From positions 6,277-21,644 of the forward strand of contig JAGOEY010000010.1 of NCBI GenBank assembly GCA_017997515.1: a DNA stretch of 15,368 nucleotides, read 5' to 3'. The notes under the pieces are model-generated. The model was not told the DNA's origin. It did no database searches and saw nothing but the letters and a program-made list of their open reading frames with translations. The number at the start of each line of letters is the position of its first letter. The first letter of the stretch is position 1. Both the position numbers and the translations under genes were made by a program. Source of the stretch: Burkholderiaceae bacterium. GTDB taxonomy: Bacteria > Pseudomonadota > Gammaproteobacteria > Burkholderiales > Burkholderiaceae. This document shows positions 1-9,267 of the stretch, in pieces.

Positions 1-983
1 GCGAAGTCAACAATCTTCTGGTACTTGGCCGTTTCGTCCACCAGAAACTTCTGGATGTCCACGGGTGTGGTCGGCACGGTGGAGCTGGCGGCTTCCATCT
101 TCTTGCGGAACTCGGGTGACTGCAGCGTGTCGGCCAGCGCCTTCTTCAGGCGGGCCACCACTGGCTCGGGCATCTTGGCCGGGCCCATCAGCACAAACCA
201 GGTGCTTATGTCGATGCCCTTGAGCGCGGGGTGTTCGGCCAGCGCAGGAATGTCGGGCGTCACGGCCGAACGTTTGGCCTCGGTAGTGCCCAGGGCCACT
301 ACCTTGCCGCTGCGGATGTGCGGCAGCCCGCTGGACAGCACAAACACGCCGTACTCCAGGTTGCCGCCCAGCAGGTCGTTGGCCAACGGTGCCACGCCGC
401 GGTAAGGGATGTGGGTGAGGAACACACCGGCCTGTTCCTTCACCATTTCGCCCGCCAGGTGCAGCGATGTGCCCACGCCCGAACTGCCGTAGCTGAACTT
501 GCCCGGGTTGGCCTTGGTGCGCTGCAGGAATTCGCCAATGGTCTTGACACCGGTGTTGGTGGACGCCACCAGCACCAGCGGCTGCGATGCAATCATGCCA
601 ATGGGTGTGAAGTCGGTGAGTTTGTATTTGACCGCGCTGGTCACCAGCCGGTTGATGGCGACTTCGTTGTTGGCTCCCACCAGCAGGGTGTAGCCGTCCG
701 GCGCGGCGTTGGCCACTTTCTGCGCGCCAATCGCGCCACCGGCACCACCGATGTTCTCGATCACCACCGGCACACCCATACGGGCCGACAGCTCCTGACC
801 AAAGTTGCGCCCGGTCAGGTCGGTGCTGCCACCGGGTGGATAGGCCACCACGATGGTGATGGGTTTGTTGGGGTAGGTATCACCCTGGGCGCTGGCCGGG
901 TGGCTGGCGAGCAGGGCCAGGCTGCACACACCCAGGGCGAGCTGCGCCAGGTGGGCGCGGCGGAGGATTGGTTTTTTTGGCAT
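1..983 (-). CDS. Bug/TctC family periplasmic solute-binding protein (C-terminal end cut by window)
   Basis: This is a tripartite tricarboxylate transporter-type (Bug family) extracytoplasmic binding protein, which captures a small, usually carboxylated, solute in the periplasm. The ATG at 983 opens 327 codons that run off the left edge, so only a few C-terminal residues are missing. Residues 1-32 form a signal peptide ending in ASA before QGD. It contains RR at residues 8-9 followed by a hydrophobic stretch, so Tat export is possible but the motif is imperfect. The mature protein begins with the family hallmark YPNKPITIVVAYPPGGSTD, continues with VIENIGGAGGAIGA and DGYTLLVG, and later has HIPYRG. 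The substrate cannot be read from the sequence; Burkholderiales carry many paralogues, mostly without adjacent TctAB permeases. The Shine-Dalgarno is weak (GAAAG). The LysR gene just upstream on the same strand, 109 bp away, is a plausible regulator, but that is inference. Confidence 0.93.
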   Translation of the reverse strand, partial: MPKKPILRRAHLAQLALGVCSLALLASHPASAQGDTYPNKPITIVVAYPPGGSTDLTGRNFGQELSARMGVPVVIENIGGAGGAIGAQKVANAAPDGYTLLVGANNEVAINRLVTSAVKYKLTDFTPIGMIASQPLVLVASTNTGVKTIGEFLQRTKANPGKFSYGSSGVGTSLHLAGEMVKEQAGVFLTHIPYRGVAPLANDLLGGNLEYGVFVLSSGLPHIRSGKVVALGTTEAKRSAVTPDIPALAEHPALKGIDISTWFVLMGPAKMPEPVVARLKKALADTLQSPEFRKKMEAASSTVPTTPVDIQKFLVDETAKYQKIVDF

Positions 984-1092
984 CGTGGGCTTTCGTTGGG
1001 GTAACCCATTCTGAACACGATGGCATGCGGCTGTTGTGCTGAATCGGCAATATCCTGTGCCGTTTGATGCCATTTCTGCTGTGTGTCCAGGG

Positions 1093-1983
1093 TTAACCCG
1101 TGACAGCTTTCCACACCGCTTCACCCAGGCTGCCCATACGGCGTTTGGGGCGGTACAGGCGCACGTCAAATTTCACTTCCATGGCCTTGTCGCCTGCGCG
1201 TGCGAGCTGGCCCGAAGCACAGTCGCGGTGCACCATCGACCAGGGCAGCCAGGCTACCCCGAGGCCCTTGCGCACATATTCGTACTGTGCGTCGGCAGAG
1301 TCACACTCCACCAGCCGCTGCAGCTGGGGCGCACGCGGGTTGTGCGCCAGGTGGTCGTCCACCAGCCGGCCCATGGCCAGGGTGGGGGCATAGGCCAAAT
1401 ACGGCGTGGGTTGCGGCGACGAAAACAGGTGAATGGCCTCGCCCCGGGCATCCGCGCGGGACACGGGCACCAGGCGGTCGGTGGCCACGGTGACATGGGT
1501 AAAGCGCCGCGCGTCCAGCCGCAAGGCCAGCGCGGTGTGGTGGTACAGCAGGGCAAAGTCGGCCTCGTCCTGCTCCAGCATACGCACCACGTCGGCCAGG
1601 CTGCGGGTCACGATACACATCTCGGCACCTTGCAGCACGGGCTGCAGGCGCACCAGCCAGTCGGCCACCAGCATCCGCGCCAGCGTGCGGCCGGTGGCCA
1701 GGCGGATGGTCTGCGCCTGGCGGTTGGCGGCGCTGTGCATTTCGCCGCGTGCGTCACCCAGGCTGCGCACCATCTGCGACGAGGCTTCGAGAAAGGTTTC
1801 ACCAGCAGGTGTCGGCCGCACCGGGCTGCCACCCCGCTCCACCAGCGGTGTGCCGGCCCAGGCCTCCAGCGCCCGGATGCGCCGCCCGAATGCGGGGTGG
1901 GTCACATGGCGCAGCTCGGCCGCGCGGCTGAAGCTGCGGGTCTGCGCCAGGGTGATGAAGTCTTCGAGCCACTTGATGTGCAT
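1093..1983 (-). CDS. LysR-family transcriptional regulator, HypT-like
   Basis: This 296-residue protein has the usual LysR length and layout. An N-terminal winged helix-turn-helix covers about residues 4-62, with FSRAAELRHVTHPAFGRRIRALE as its core, and a periplasmic-binding-protein-like effector domain covers about residues 90-290. The THPAFGRRI variant of the recognition helix, instead of the common SQPALSRQI, recalls the hypochlorite-responsive regulator HypT (YjiE) of enterobacteria. I suggest that subgroup from memory, not from an alignment. The start codon at 1983 has a GGAG motif nine bases upstream. The gene begins only 26 bp after the uvrA stop, so it may be partly read through from uvrA. 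The Bug-protein gene follows after 109 bp in the same direction and is a candidate target, although LysR targets are more often divergent. The effector is unknown. Confidence 0.92.
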   Translation of the reverse strand: MHIKWLEDFITLAQTRSFSRAAELRHVTHPAFGRRIRALEAWAGTPLVERGGSPVRPTPAGETFLEASSQMVRSLGDARGEMHSAANRQAQTIRLATGRTLARMLVADWLVRLQPVLQGAEMCIVTRSLADVVRMLEQDEADFALLYHHTALALRLDARRFTHVTVATDRLVPVSRADARGEAIHLFSSPQPTPYLAYAPTLAMGRLVDDHLAHNPRAPQLQRLVECDSADAQYEYVRKGLGVAWLPWSMVHRDCASGQLARAGDKAMEVKFDVRLYRPKRRMGSLGEAVWKAVTG

Positions 1984-2009
1984 GGTGCTGGGCTCCGGTG
2001 GCGCAGGGT

Positions 2010-5000
2010 TTACAGAATCCGCTTCAGGTAGGTTCCGGTGTGGCTGGCGGGGTTGGCCGCAATGTCCTCCGGTGTGCCCACGCCCACCACGGTGCCGCCG
2101 CCCGAGCCGCCTTCGGGCCCCATGTCGATGAGCCAGTCGGCGGTTTTGATGACGTCGAGGTTGTGCTCGATGATGACGATGGTGTTGCCCGCGTCACGCA
2201 GCTGGTGCAGCACCTTGAGCAGCAGGTCGATGTCGGCAAAGTGCAGCCCGGTGGTGGGCTCGTCCAGGATGTACAGCGTGCGGCCGGTGTCGCGTTTGCT
2301 CAGCTCCAACGCCAGCTTTACGCGCTGTGCTTCGCCGCCCGAGAGTGTGGTGGCCGACTGGCCGAGTTTGATGTAACTCAGACCCACATCCAGGAGGGTA
2401 TGCAGCTTGCGGGCAATGGTGGGCACGGCCTGCAGGAACGCGTAGGCCACCTCCACCGTCATGTCCAGAATCTCTGCGATGTTCTTGCCCTTGTAGAGCA
2501 CCTCCAGCGTTTCGCGGTTGTAGCGCTGGCCTTTGCACACATCACAGGGCACATACACGTCGGGCAGGAAGTGCATCTCCACTTTCACCATACCGTCGCC
2601 CTGGCAGGCCTCGCAGCGGCCACCGGCCACGTTGAAGCTGAAGCGGCCCGGGCCGTAACCGCGTTCACGTGCCACGGGCACTTCGGCCATCAGCTCGCGG
2701 ATGGGGGTGAACAGGCCGGTGTAGGTCGCGGGGTTGGAGCGCGGGGTACGCCCGATGGGCGACTGGTCGACGTTGATGACCTTGTCGAAATGTTCGATGC
2801 CTTCGATCGCTTCGTGGGCTGCGGGCTCGTCGTGGGCGCGGTACAAGGTGCGGGCCACGGCGGCGTACAGCGTGTCGTTCACCAATGTGCTTTTGCCCGA
2901 GCCCGACACACCCGTCACACAGGTCAGCAGGCCGACTGGGAAAGCCACACTTACGTTTTGGAGGTTGTTGCCGGTGGCCCCGATGACACGGATTTCCTGC
3001 AGGTCACCCAGCGTGGCGATGTGCGCCGCCTCGCGCGCCGCGCGGCGTTCTGCGGCGGGGCTGGGGGCAAAACGCGAGGCTTTGGGCGCCACCGCCGCAG
3101 CACGTTGCACCACGGGCAACCACGGTGTGCGGCGCTTCGGCACGGCAATGGTGCGTGTGCCTGCAAGGTACTGGCCGGTGAGGGAGTCGGGGTTGGCCTG
3201 CACCTGCGCAAATGTGCCCTGTGCCATCACGCGGCCACCATGCACCCCGGCACCCGGCCCCATGTCGATCACATGGTCGGCGGCGCGGATCATGTCTTCG
3301 TCGTGCTCCACCACCAGCACACTGTTGCCAATGTCGCGCAGGTGGCGCAGCGTGTCGATCAGGCGGTCGTTGTCGCGCTGGTGCAGGCCGATGCTGGGCT
3401 CGTCCAGCACATACATCACCCCGGTCAGGCCGGAGCCAATTTGCGACGCCAGGCGGATGCGCTGGGCCTCACCACCCGACAAGGTTTCGGCACTGCGGTC
3501 CAGGCTCAGGTAGTTCAGTCCGACGTCGTTCAGGAACTTCAGGCGCAGGCCGATTTCGCGCACGATACGGGCCGCAATTTCGCCTTTGGCGCCGTGCATC
3601 TGCAGGCTGTCGAAATAGGCCAGGCTCTCGCGTAATGTGCTGTGGCTGATCTCGAAGATGGCGCGGCTTTGGTCACCCTCACCCACCTTCACATGCCGCG
3701 CTTCCAGCCGCAGGCGTGAGCCGCCGCAGTCGCTGCACGGTTGTGTGCTGCGGTACCGCGCCAGCTCTTCGCGCACTGCGGTGGAGTCCGTCTCACGGTA
3801 ACGCCGCTGCATGTTCGGGATGATGCCTTCGAACGGGTGTTTCTTGCTGAGCTTCTTGCCCTGGGATGCACCCGAGTCCATCACATACTGGAACTTGATG
3901 TCCTCGTCGCCCGAGCCATACAGCACCGCCTGTTGCACGGCCGCAGGCAGTGCATCAAATGGGGCGTCCACATCGAACTTGTAGTATGCGGCCAGGCCTT
4001 CGATCAGCGCAAAGTAGTACCCATTGCGGCGGTCCCAGCTTTTGATCGCACCACTGGCCAGGCTGAGTGACGGAAACGCCACCACGCGGGTCGGGTCAAA
4101 CATTTCGGTCACACCCAGGCCGTCACAGCTGGGGCAGGCCCCGGCGGGGGAGTTGAACGAAAACAGGCGCGGCTCCAGCTCGCTGAGCGAGTAGCTGCAC
4201 ACCGGGCAGGCAAACCGCGCGTTGAACAGGTGCTCGACCCCGGTGTCCATCTCCAGCGCCAGCACACGCCCGCCGCCGTCCACACCCGCAGCCGCGCCCA
4301 GGCGCAACGCGGCTTCAAAACTCTCGGCCAGGCGCTGGCGCACCTGGGCGTAGGCTTCGGCGTCGCTGGCCGGGCGCACTTTCACGCGGTCAATCACCAC
4401 GTCGATGTTGTGTTTCTCGGTCTTCTTGAGGGTTGGCAGGTCTTCGAATTCGTAGGTCGCCCCATCCACGCGGAAGCGCACATAACCCTGCGCCTGCATC
4501 TGCGCAAACACCTCGGCAAATTCGCCCTTGCGCTCCCGCGCCACCGGGCACAGCACCATCAGGCGAGTGTCGGCGGGCAGCGCCAGCACCGCGTCCACCA
4601 TCTGCGACACGGTTTGCGACTGCAGCGGCAGGCCGTGGTACGGGCAGTACGGTGTGCCCGCGCGCGCAAACAGCAGGCGCAGGTAGTCGTGGATCTCGGT
4701 CACCGTGCCCACGGTGGAGCGCGGGTTGTGGCTGGTGGCCTTTTGCTCGATGCTGATGGCGGGCGACAGGCCCTCGATCATGTCCACATCGGGTTTGTCC
4801 ATCAGCTGCAAAAACTGCCGCGCATAGGCCGACAGGCTCTCCACATACCGGCGTTGCCCCTCGGCATACAACGTGTCAAACGCCAGGCTCGACTTGCCCG
4901 AACCCGACAGCCCTGTGATCACCACCAACTGGTTGCGCGGAATGTCGAGGTCGATGTTCTTGAGGTTGTGCGTGCGTGCACCGCGGATGCTGATCTGCTG

Positions 5001-5060
5001 GCGCAGCGCCTGGCCCAGGTAGGCGCCTTCTTTCTGCGCCAGGGACGCGTCCTCATCCAT
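2010..5060 (-). CDS. uvrA: UvrABC excinuclease subunit A
   Basis: UvrA is the damage-recognition ATPase of nucleotide excision repair; as a dimer it loads UvrB onto distorted DNA. All landmarks are present in this 1016-residue product: Walker A GLSGSGKS at 50-57; first zinc module Cys285, 288, 309, 312; ABC signature LSGG 527-530 with [10 protein letters not shown] after it; second Walker [10 protein letters not shown] at 717-725; second zinc module Cys816, 819, 839, 842; LSGGEAQR from 906 and [10 protein letters not shown]. It is longer than the approximately 940 residues of E. coli UvrA, mainly through an Ala/Arg-rich linker at about 632-690 between the two halves. I chose the ATG at 5060 because family similarity begins about 20 residues later; an ATG at 5189 would add 43 residues of no family character and run through the likely promoter region. 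No clear LexA box was found upstream. The Shine-Dalgarno is not obvious. Confidence 0.97.
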   Translation of the reverse strand: MDEDASLAQKEGAYLGQALRQQISIRGARTHNLKNIDLDIPRNQLVVITGLSGSGKSSLAFDTLYAEGQRRYVESLSAYARQFLQLMDKPDVDMIEGLSPAISIEQKATSHNPRSTVGTVTEIHDYLRLLFARAGTPYCPYHGLPLQSQTVSQMVDAVLALPADTRLMVLCPVARERKGEFAEVFAQMQAQGYVRFRVDGATYEFEDLPTLKKTEKHNIDVVIDRVKVRPASDAEAYAQVRQRLAESFEAALRLGAAAGVDGGGRVLALEMDTGVEHLFNARFACPVCSYSLSELEPRLFSFNSPAGACPSCDGLGVTEMFDPTRVVAFPSLSLASGAIKSWDRRNGYYFALIEGLAAYYKFDVDAPFDALPAAVQQAVLYGSGDEDIKFQYVMDSGASQGKKLSKKHPFEGIIPNMQRRYRETDSTAVREELARYRSTQPCSDCGGSRLRLEARHVKVGEGDQSRAIFEISHSTLRESLAYFDSLQMHGAKGEIAARIVREIGLRLKFLNDVGLNYLSLDRSAETLSGGEAQRIRLASQIGSGLTGVMYVLDEPSIGLHQRDNDRLIDTLRHLRDIGNSVLVVEHDEDMIRAADHVIDMGPGAGVHGGRVMAQGTFAQVQANPDSLTGQYLAGTRTIAVPKRRTPWLPVVQRAAAVAPKASRFAPSPAAERRAAREAAHIATLGDLQEIRVIGATGNNLQNVSVAFPVGLLTCVTGVSGSGKSTLVNDTLYAAVARTLYRAHDEPAAHEAIEGIEHFDKVINVDQSPIGRTPRSNPATYTGLFTPIRELMAEVPVARERGYGPGRFSFNVAGGRCEACQGDGMVKVEMHFLPDVYVPCDVCKGQRYNRETLEVLYKGKNIAEILDMTVEVAYAFLQAVPTIARKLHTLLDVGLSYIKLGQSATTLSGGEAQRVKLALELSKRDTGRTLYILDEPTTGLHFADIDLLLKVLHQLRDAGNTIVIIEHNLDVIKTADWLIDMGPEGGSGGGTVVGVGTPEDIAANPASHTGTYLKRIL

Positions 5061-5145
5061 CGCCAGGCGGGCGCGGTCACTGGCAGGGGGCGGGAGAGGA
5101 TGGTTCACGGTGGGGCGCAGGGGGCAAAACTGACCATGATAGAGA

Positions 5146-5159
5146 AAGAAGGTCTTCTT
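5146..5159. promoter_or_regulatory. Inverted repeat AAGAAG-gt-CTTCTT in the uvrA upstream region
   Basis: This is a perfect 6-bp inverted repeat with a 2-bp spacer, 86 bp upstream of the chosen uvrA start, in the 252-bp region between divergent uvrA and the MFS gene. It is a candidate protein-binding site only. It does not match a LexA box, and a 6-bp dyad can arise by chance. Confidence 0.2.
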
Positions 5160-5190
5160 CGCCGGTTCTAACAACCAATTGGCGGACAAT

Positions 5191-5219
5191 CACCACTTCT
5201 GTCCTCGTTTTGAGTGGTG
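5191..5219. promoter_or_regulatory. Inverted repeat CACCACT / AGTGGTG between uvrA and the MFS gene
   Basis: Perfect 7-bp arms at 5191-5197 and 5213-5219 flank a 15-nt spacer. In RNA this would make a small hairpin in the leader of the MFS gene; as DNA it could be an operator for the divergent pair. No recognised regulator motif matches. Convincing sigma-70 boxes could not be assigned in this intergenic region. Confidence 0.25.
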
Positions 5220-5312
5220 TGCAGCGTGCCGGACCTTTCCGCTTCCCCTTCTTCTTCCTCTCCCCCCGAACCGTCTTCTCCTGCAGCCCCAGAGGGCCGC
5301 AGTGCCACTGCC

Positions 5313-6512
5313 ATGACGCCTCTGGAGCGCCGCGCCAGCCTCTCGCTGGCGGGCATCTTCGCGCTGCGTATGTTGGGCCTGTTCCTGGTGCTGCCGGTGT
5401 TTGCGCTGGAGGCGCGCAAATACCCCGGCGGGGACGACCCGGCCATGGTCGGGCTGGCGATGGGTATTTATGGCCTGACGCAGGCCTTTTTGCAGATTCC
5501 TTTTGGTATCGCTTCCGACCGGCTGGGCCGCAAACGGGTCATCGTGGCCGGTTTGCTGGTGTTTGCCGCGGGCAGCCTGGTGGCTGCGATGGCCGACAGC
5601 CTGGGGGGACTGCTGATCGGCCGCGCGTTGCAAGGTGCCGGGGCTGTGTCTGCGGCGGTCACCGCCTTGCTGGCCGACCAGACCCGCGACGGTGTGCGTA
5701 CCAAGGCCATGGCGCTGGTGGGCGGCAGCATCGGGCTGATGTTTGCGCTGGCACTGGTGCTGGCTCCCATGCTGGCCGCGCACATCGGTTTGTCGGGCCT
5801 GTTTGGTCTGACCTGCGCGCTGGCCTTGGCGGGTATTGCCGTGGTGCTGTGGGTGGTGCCACCCGAGCCTGTGCGCCATGCCATTGCGCCGCAGGGTCGT
5901 TTGGCGGGTATGGCCGAGGTGTGGGCCCAGCCCGACCTGCGGCGTCTGAACCTGGGGGTGTTTGTGCTGCACACCGTCCAAATGGCCATGTGGGTGGCTG
6001 TGCCCGCCATGCTGGTGCAGGCGGGCAGCCCTAAGCAGGAGCACTGGCACATCTACCTGCCGGCGGTGGTGTTGTCCTTCATCGTGATGGGCGGGTTGTT
6101 TGCCATGGAGCGTGCAGGCCGCTTGCGCGCCGCCTTGCTGGGTGCCATTGCCTTGGTGCTGGTGGTGCAGCTGGGCCTGGGCGCAGTGGCTGCCAGTGGT
6201 GCCGTACCCGTGTTGTGGGTGATGGGCGGACTGCTTTTTATCTTCTTTTGTGGCTTCAACACGCTGGAGGCCAGCCAGCCCAGCCTGGTGTCGCGTATGG
6301 CGCAAGCACCGGTGCGGGGCGCAGCGCTGGGGGCCTACAACACCCTGCAGTCGCTGGGTCTGTTTGCAGGTGGTGCGCTGGGTGGGGCCCTGGTGCAGTG
6401 GGCCGGTGCCCCGGTGCTGTTCGGGGTGACTTCCGCCCTGTGTGTGGTGTGGCTGCTGGTCAGTTGGCCGCTGCAACCGGTGCCGCGGCAGGCAGGCGGC
6501 GGAGGGCATTAA
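5313..6512 (+). CDS. YajR-like major facilitator superfamily exporter
   Basis: This is a 399-residue inner-membrane protein with about twelve hydrophobic segments. The N-terminus [20 protein letters not shown] closely follows my memory of E. coli YajR (TPGERRATWGLGTVFSLRML), and MFS motif A is present as [12 protein letters not shown] around residues 64-74. [14 protein letters not shown] and the later [14 protein letters not shown] also fit YajR. E. coli YajR carries a C-terminal cytoplasmic ferredoxin-like YAM domain; here the protein ends soon after the last membrane segment, so that domain is absent. I chose the ATG at 5313 because YajR similarity starts there; in-frame GTG codons at 5214 and 5217 would add a Ser/Pro-rich tail of 33 or 32 residues and also lack a ribosome-binding site. 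The natural substrate is unknown for this family. ssb follows after 98 bp in the same direction. Confidence 0.9.
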   Translation: MTPLERRASLSLAGIFALRMLGLFLVLPVFALEARKYPGGDDPAMVGLAMGIYGLTQAFLQIPFGIASDRLGRKRVIVAGLLVFAAGSLVAAMADSLGGLLIGRALQGAGAVSAAVTALLADQTRDGVRTKAMALVGGSIGLMFALALVLAPMLAAHIGLSGLFGLTCALALAGIAVVLWVVPPEPVRHAIAPQGRLAGMAEVWAQPDLRRLNLGVFVLHTVQMAMWVAVPAMLVQAGSPKQEHWHIYLPAVVLSFIVMGGLFAMERAGRLRAALLGAIALVLVVQLGLGAVAASGAVPVLWVMGGLLFIFFCGFNTLEASQPSLVSRMAQAPVRGAALGAYNTLQSLGLFAGGALGGALVQWAGAPVLFGVTSALCVVWLLVSWPLQPVPRQAGGGGH

Positions 6513-6610
6513 CCTGCTGGGCACCGCCGCCCGGATGGGGCACAATCGCCGCTCGGCGTCCCTGTGCGTCCCCCACCTATTCTGACTCCCCCATCTACAG
6601 GCTCTTAACC

Positions 6611-7156
6611 ATGGCATCCGTCAACAAAGTCATCATCGTCGGCAACCTCGGCCGCGACCCTGAATCCCGCACCTTCCCCAGCGGCGACCAGGTGTGTAAC
6701 GTCACCATCGCCACCACCGACAAGTGGAAGGACAAACAGTCCGGCGAAATGCGCGAAGCCACCGAATGGCACCGCGTCACCTTCAACGGCCGTCTGGCTG
6801 AAATTGCGGCCCAGTACCTGCGCAAAGGCTCGCAGGTCTACGTTGAAGGCAGCCTGCGCACCCGCAAGTGGACCGACCAGGCCGGTGTTGAAAAATACAG
6901 CACCGACATCCGCGCCGACAGCATGCAGATGCTGGGTAGCCGCCAAGGCATGGGTGGCCCGCAAGGGGGTGGTGACGACGGTTACGACCAGGGTGGCCAA
7001 GGCGGTTACGACAACGCGCCCCGCCGTGCGCCCGCACCCGCCCCGGCCTATGCCCCACGCCCACCGGCTGCCGCACCACGCCAGCCCCAGGCACCCGCCC
7101 AGGCCCCCCGCGCGTCCAGCGGGTTTGACGACATGGACGACGACATTCCGTTCTGA
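6611..7156 (+). CDS. ssb: Single-stranded DNA-binding protein
   Basis: SSB coats single-stranded DNA in replication, recombination and repair, and recruits partner proteins through its acidic C-terminal tip. The 181-residue product has the OB-fold in about residues 1-110, starting [17 protein letters not shown] and including [19 protein letters not shown] and [17 protein letters not shown] Gly/Asp then Pro/Ala/Arg-rich flexible linker follows at about 112-170, and the protein ends in the canonical DDDIPF tip. Length and layout are normal. The start is fixed by the conserved N-terminus; no good Shine-Dalgarno is visible (CTCTTAACC precedes the ATG). Promoter elements in the 98-bp spacer from the MFS gene could not be assigned firmly; CACAAT at 6541-6546 could be a -10. 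A strong intrinsic terminator follows the stop codon. Confidence 0.97.
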   Translation: MASVNKVIIVGNLGRDPESRTFPSGDQVCNVTIATTDKWKDKQSGEMREATEWHRVTFNGRLAEIAAQYLRKGSQVYVEGSLRTRKWTDQAGVEKYSTDIRADSMQMLGSRQGMGGPQGGGDDGYDQGGQGGYDNAPRRAPAPAPAYAPRPPAAAPRQPQAPAQAPRASSGFDDMDDDIPF

Positions 7157-7183
7157 CCTGCCGCCCTCCGCGCAGCTGAACCC

Positions 7184-7215
7184 AGGCCCGTGGCGGTAAC
7201 GCCCCGGGCCTTTTT
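7184..7215 (+). terminator. Rho-independent terminator of ssb
   Basis: The 7-bp stem AGGCCCG (7184-7190) / CGGGCCT (7205-7211) continues past one mismatch into GGCG (7192-7195) / CGCC (7200-7203), capped by a GTAA tetraloop, and is followed directly by a T-run at 7211-7215. It lies 27 bp past the ssb stop codon. Confidence 0.9.
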
Positions 7216-7228
7216 GCTGCTCCATTAG

Positions 7229-7288
7229 TTTGCTATTTAAAACATAGCTGTAAGCGCCCTATTGGCGGGCGCAGAAGGCTGTTTTGCT
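7229..7288. repeat. Double-hairpin intergenic repeat, copy A
   Basis: This is one of three diverged copies in the window (with 10327-10388 and 12579-12640). The first hairpin is GCTAT (7232-7236) / ATAGC (7244-7248). The second is GCGCCC (7254-7259) / GGGCGC (7267-7272). It is followed by an AGAAGGCTGTTTTG tail, equivalent to TAGAGCCTGATTTTG in copy B. It lies 13 bp after the ssb terminator, before fbpB. I believe related elements are common between genes in Comamonadaceae, but this is memory. Confidence 0.7.
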
Positions 7289-7366
7289 CTGTTTTTTGGC
7301 ATCCAGGCCCTGGGTTGGCGTCTGTGGTGGTGGGGAGGCCAGCGGGGCCGACCCCATGCCGCCGAT

Positions 7367-7399
7367 TAGAATCCGTCAATGCAAATAGTTCCTGTTTGC
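7367..7399 (+). promoter_or_regulatory. Candidate -10 and operator-like palindrome upstream of fbpB
   Basis: The 371-bp gap between ssb and fbpB holds the ssb terminator, repeat copy A and this site. TAGAAT at 7367-7372 resembles a -10 element, though no -35 is evident at the proper distance. Just downstream lies a 19-bp imperfect palindrome, GCAAATAG (7381-7388) ttc CTGTTTGC (7392-7399), with one mismatch in eight. Its size and position would suit a repressor such as Fur, which often controls ferric importers, but it is not a good match to the Fur consensus. No supported gene was seen in 7289-7518. Confidence 0.3.
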
Positions 7400-7527
7400 T
7401 CTGCGGGCCGTGTGTTGCAACCACCGCACAACCGCCTTGGGGCTCCGTATTTCCATGCCATTTGATCTTTCGCCGTGTGCGCCCGCCGCACCACAGGCCC
7501 TGAACCGGTAACCGTACCTTGTCCTTG

Positions 7528-9108
7528 GTGAACACCGGGCAGGCCCACGCCGCCCCCGAACACACTCTGCCCTGCCCGCCTGCACGCCGCGCGCGGGCCT
7601 TTTCAGGGGTTGCCGCGGCCGCGGTGGCGGTGTCGCTGCTGTCTTTGCTGCCGCTGGGCTTCATCCTCTGGGTGGGGTACCAGACGGGCTGGCAGGCGGC
7701 TGCCGCCATGATCTTCCGCCCGCGTGTGGGCGAGTTGCTGGTCAACACCGCCTGGCTGGTGCTGCTGGTGGTGCCTCTGTCCACCGTGCTGGCCACAGCG
7801 CTGGCCTGGCTCACCGAGCGCAGCGACCTACCCGGTGCGCGCTGGTGGTCGTGGCTGGCGGTGGCCCCGCTGGCGGTGCCCGCGTTTGTGCACAGTTATG
7901 GCTGGATCAGCCTGTTTCCCGGCTTTTATGGGCTGCGTGCGGCGGTGGTGGTGTCTGTGCTGGCCTACTTTCCGTTCCTGTACCTGCCCATCTCGGCGGC
8001 CTTGCGGCGGCTGGACCCGGCCATCGAAGACACGGCCGCGTCGCTGGGCCTGGGCCCGTGGCAGGTGTTTCGCCGCGTGGTGCTGCCGCAGCTGCGCCTG
8101 CCGGTGTGGGGCGGTGCCTTGCTGGTGGGGCTGCACCTGCTGGCCGAATACGGGCTGTTCGTGATGATCCGCTTCGACACCTTCACCACCGCCATCGTGG
8201 ACCAGTTCCAGTCCAGCTACAGCGGCCCGGCGGCCAACATGCTCGCGGGTGTGCTGGTGGTGTGCTGTTTTGCCTTGCTGGGGCTGGAGGCGGGCACCCG
8301 TGGCGACGAGCGGTATGCACGGGTGGGCACGGGTGCGGCGCGGCTGACCGTGCGCCGTGCGCTGGGCCGCTGGACGCTGCCGTGCCTGGCGCTGCCCGCG
8401 GGTATTGCGCTGCTGTCGCTGGGGGTGCCGCTGGTCACGCTGGGGCGCTGGCTGGTGGCGGGTGGGGCGGAGGTGTGGCCCCTGCGTTACATCGGCCCCG
8501 CCATCTGGCAGACCGTGGCGCTGGCGCTGGCGGGCGCAGTGCTGACCACACTGTGTGCGCTGCCCATGGCCTGGCTGTCGATTCGCCGCCCCGGGCCGCT
8601 GCAGCGCCTGCTCGAGGCCTGCAACTACCTGGTGGGGGCGCTGCCCGGGGTGGTGATTGCGCTGGCGCTGGTCACCGTCACCGTGCGGGTGGCGCTGCCG
8701 CTGTACCAGACCGTGGTGACCGTGCTGGCCGCCTATGTGCTGATGTTTTTGCCGCGTGCGCTGGTCAGCCTGCGTGCGGGGATTGCCCAGGCCCCGGTGG
8801 AGCTGGAGTACGCAGCACGCAGCCTCGGGCTGTCGCCGCTGCGCGCCGTCTGGCGTGTCACGCTGCGCCTGGCCGCGCCGGGTGCCGCCGCCGGAGTGGC
8901 CATGGTGTCGCTGGGCATCGCCAATGAACTCACCGCCACCCTGCTGCTGGCCCCCAACGGCACGCGCACCCTGGCCACTGCCTTCTGGGCCTACAGCAGC
9001 GAGATCGACTACGCAGGCGCTGCACCGTATGCGCTGCTGATGGTGCTGCTGTCGCTGCCGATGACCTGGCTGCTCTATATCCAATCTAAAAAGACCGCTG
9101 GAAGGTAA
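7528..9108 (+). CDS. fbpB: Ferric iron ABC transporter permease (FbpB type)
   Basis: This is the inner-membrane channel subunit of an FbpABC/SfuABC-type importer, which takes Fe(III) from a periplasmic binding protein. The 526-residue product is a tandem fusion of two permease domains with about twelve membrane segments, as is typical of FbpB. Each half carries a cytoplasmic EAA loop for docking the ATPase: [23 protein letters not shown] in the first and [22 protein letters not shown] in the second. The reading frame opens at 7504 and has no ATG before the first membrane segment, so the start must be GTG 7528 or TTG 7519; I prefer the GTG, but neither has a Shine-Dalgarno. fbpC follows after 159 bp containing a repeat. 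No binding-protein gene (fbpA) is adjacent. Iron specificity is inferred from family resemblance; thiamine or other substrates use related two-domain permeases. Confidence 0.88.
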   Translation: MNTGQAHAAPEHTLPCPPARRARAFSGVAAAAVAVSLLSLLPLGFILWVGYQTGWQAAAAMIFRPRVGELLVNTAWLVLLVVPLSTVLATALAWLTERSDLPGARWWSWLAVAPLAVPAFVHSYGWISLFPGFYGLRAAVVVSVLAYFPFLYLPISAALRRLDPAIEDTAASLGLGPWQVFRRVVLPQLRLPVWGGALLVGLHLLAEYGLFVMIRFDTFTTAIVDQFQSSYSGPAANMLAGVLVVCCFALLGLEAGTRGDERYARVGTGAARLTVRRALGRWTLPCLALPAGIALLSLGVPLVTLGRWLVAGGAEVWPLRYIGPAIWQTVALALAGAVLTTLCALPMAWLSIRRPGPLQRLLEACNYLVGALPGVVIALALVTVTVRVALPLYQTVVTVLAAYVLMFLPRALVSLRAGIAQAPVELEYAARSLGLSPLRAVWRVTLRLAAPGAAAGVAMVSLGIANELTATLLLAPNGTRTLATAFWAYSSEIDYAGAAPYALLMVLLSLPMTWLLYIQSKKTAGR

Positions 9109-9114
9109 TTTGCT

Positions 9115-9204
9115 CACCCCCAGGCTTCGCTTGCGCTCTCGCCAACCCCCTTGCAGGGGGCGACACCAGCGGCCTGGCAAAGCCAGTTCCGCGGTGTCTG
9201 CTGG
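9115..9204 (+). repeat. Compound-hairpin intergenic repeat, copy D
   Basis: This 90-bp element closely matches 13776-13873 in the same orientation. Shared blocks are CACCCCCAGGCTTCGC, CCCCCTTGCAGGGGGC, CACCAGCGG, CTGGCAAAGCCAG and CCGCGGTGTCTGCTGG. Hairpin 1 pairs 9146-9150 with 9156-9160. Hairpin 2 pairs CTGGC (9174-9178) with GCCAG (9182-9186), inside an outer stem of CACC-GCGG (9164-9172, one bulged A) with CCGCGGTG (9189-9196). It begins 6 bp after the fbpB stop and separates fbpB from fbpC. Confidence 0.85.
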
Positions 9205-9267
9205 TAGTGCCGGACGGCGTGTGGCAAAGGCTCAGCAGTTGCGAAATTTATTTCACGTCAAGTCACG

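Noticed and set aside
1998..3635. 545-codon plus-strand open frame antisense to uvrA
   Set aside because: Its translation is rich in His, Val, Gly and Gln with no motif, as expected of the complement of a high-GC gene; uvrA on the other strand is unambiguous.
5061..5189. uvrA starting at the ATG at 5189
   Set aside because: It adds 43 residues not seen in UvrA and would start only 25 bp from the earliest possible divergent MFS start, leaving little room for promoters.
5061..5312. LexA box shared by uvrA and the divergent gene
   Set aside because: CTGT occurs near 5198 but no ACAG-like half lies at the right distance.
5190..6617. 475-codon minus-strand open frame antisense to the MFS gene
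   Set aside because: The translation is dominated by Gln, His and Arg and matches nothing; it is the mirror of a Leu/Val/Ala-rich membrane protein.
7315..7503. Possible 62-residue leader peptide before fbpB
   Set aside because: No Shine-Dalgarno, no recognisable composition or motif, and it spans the candidate promoter and palindrome.
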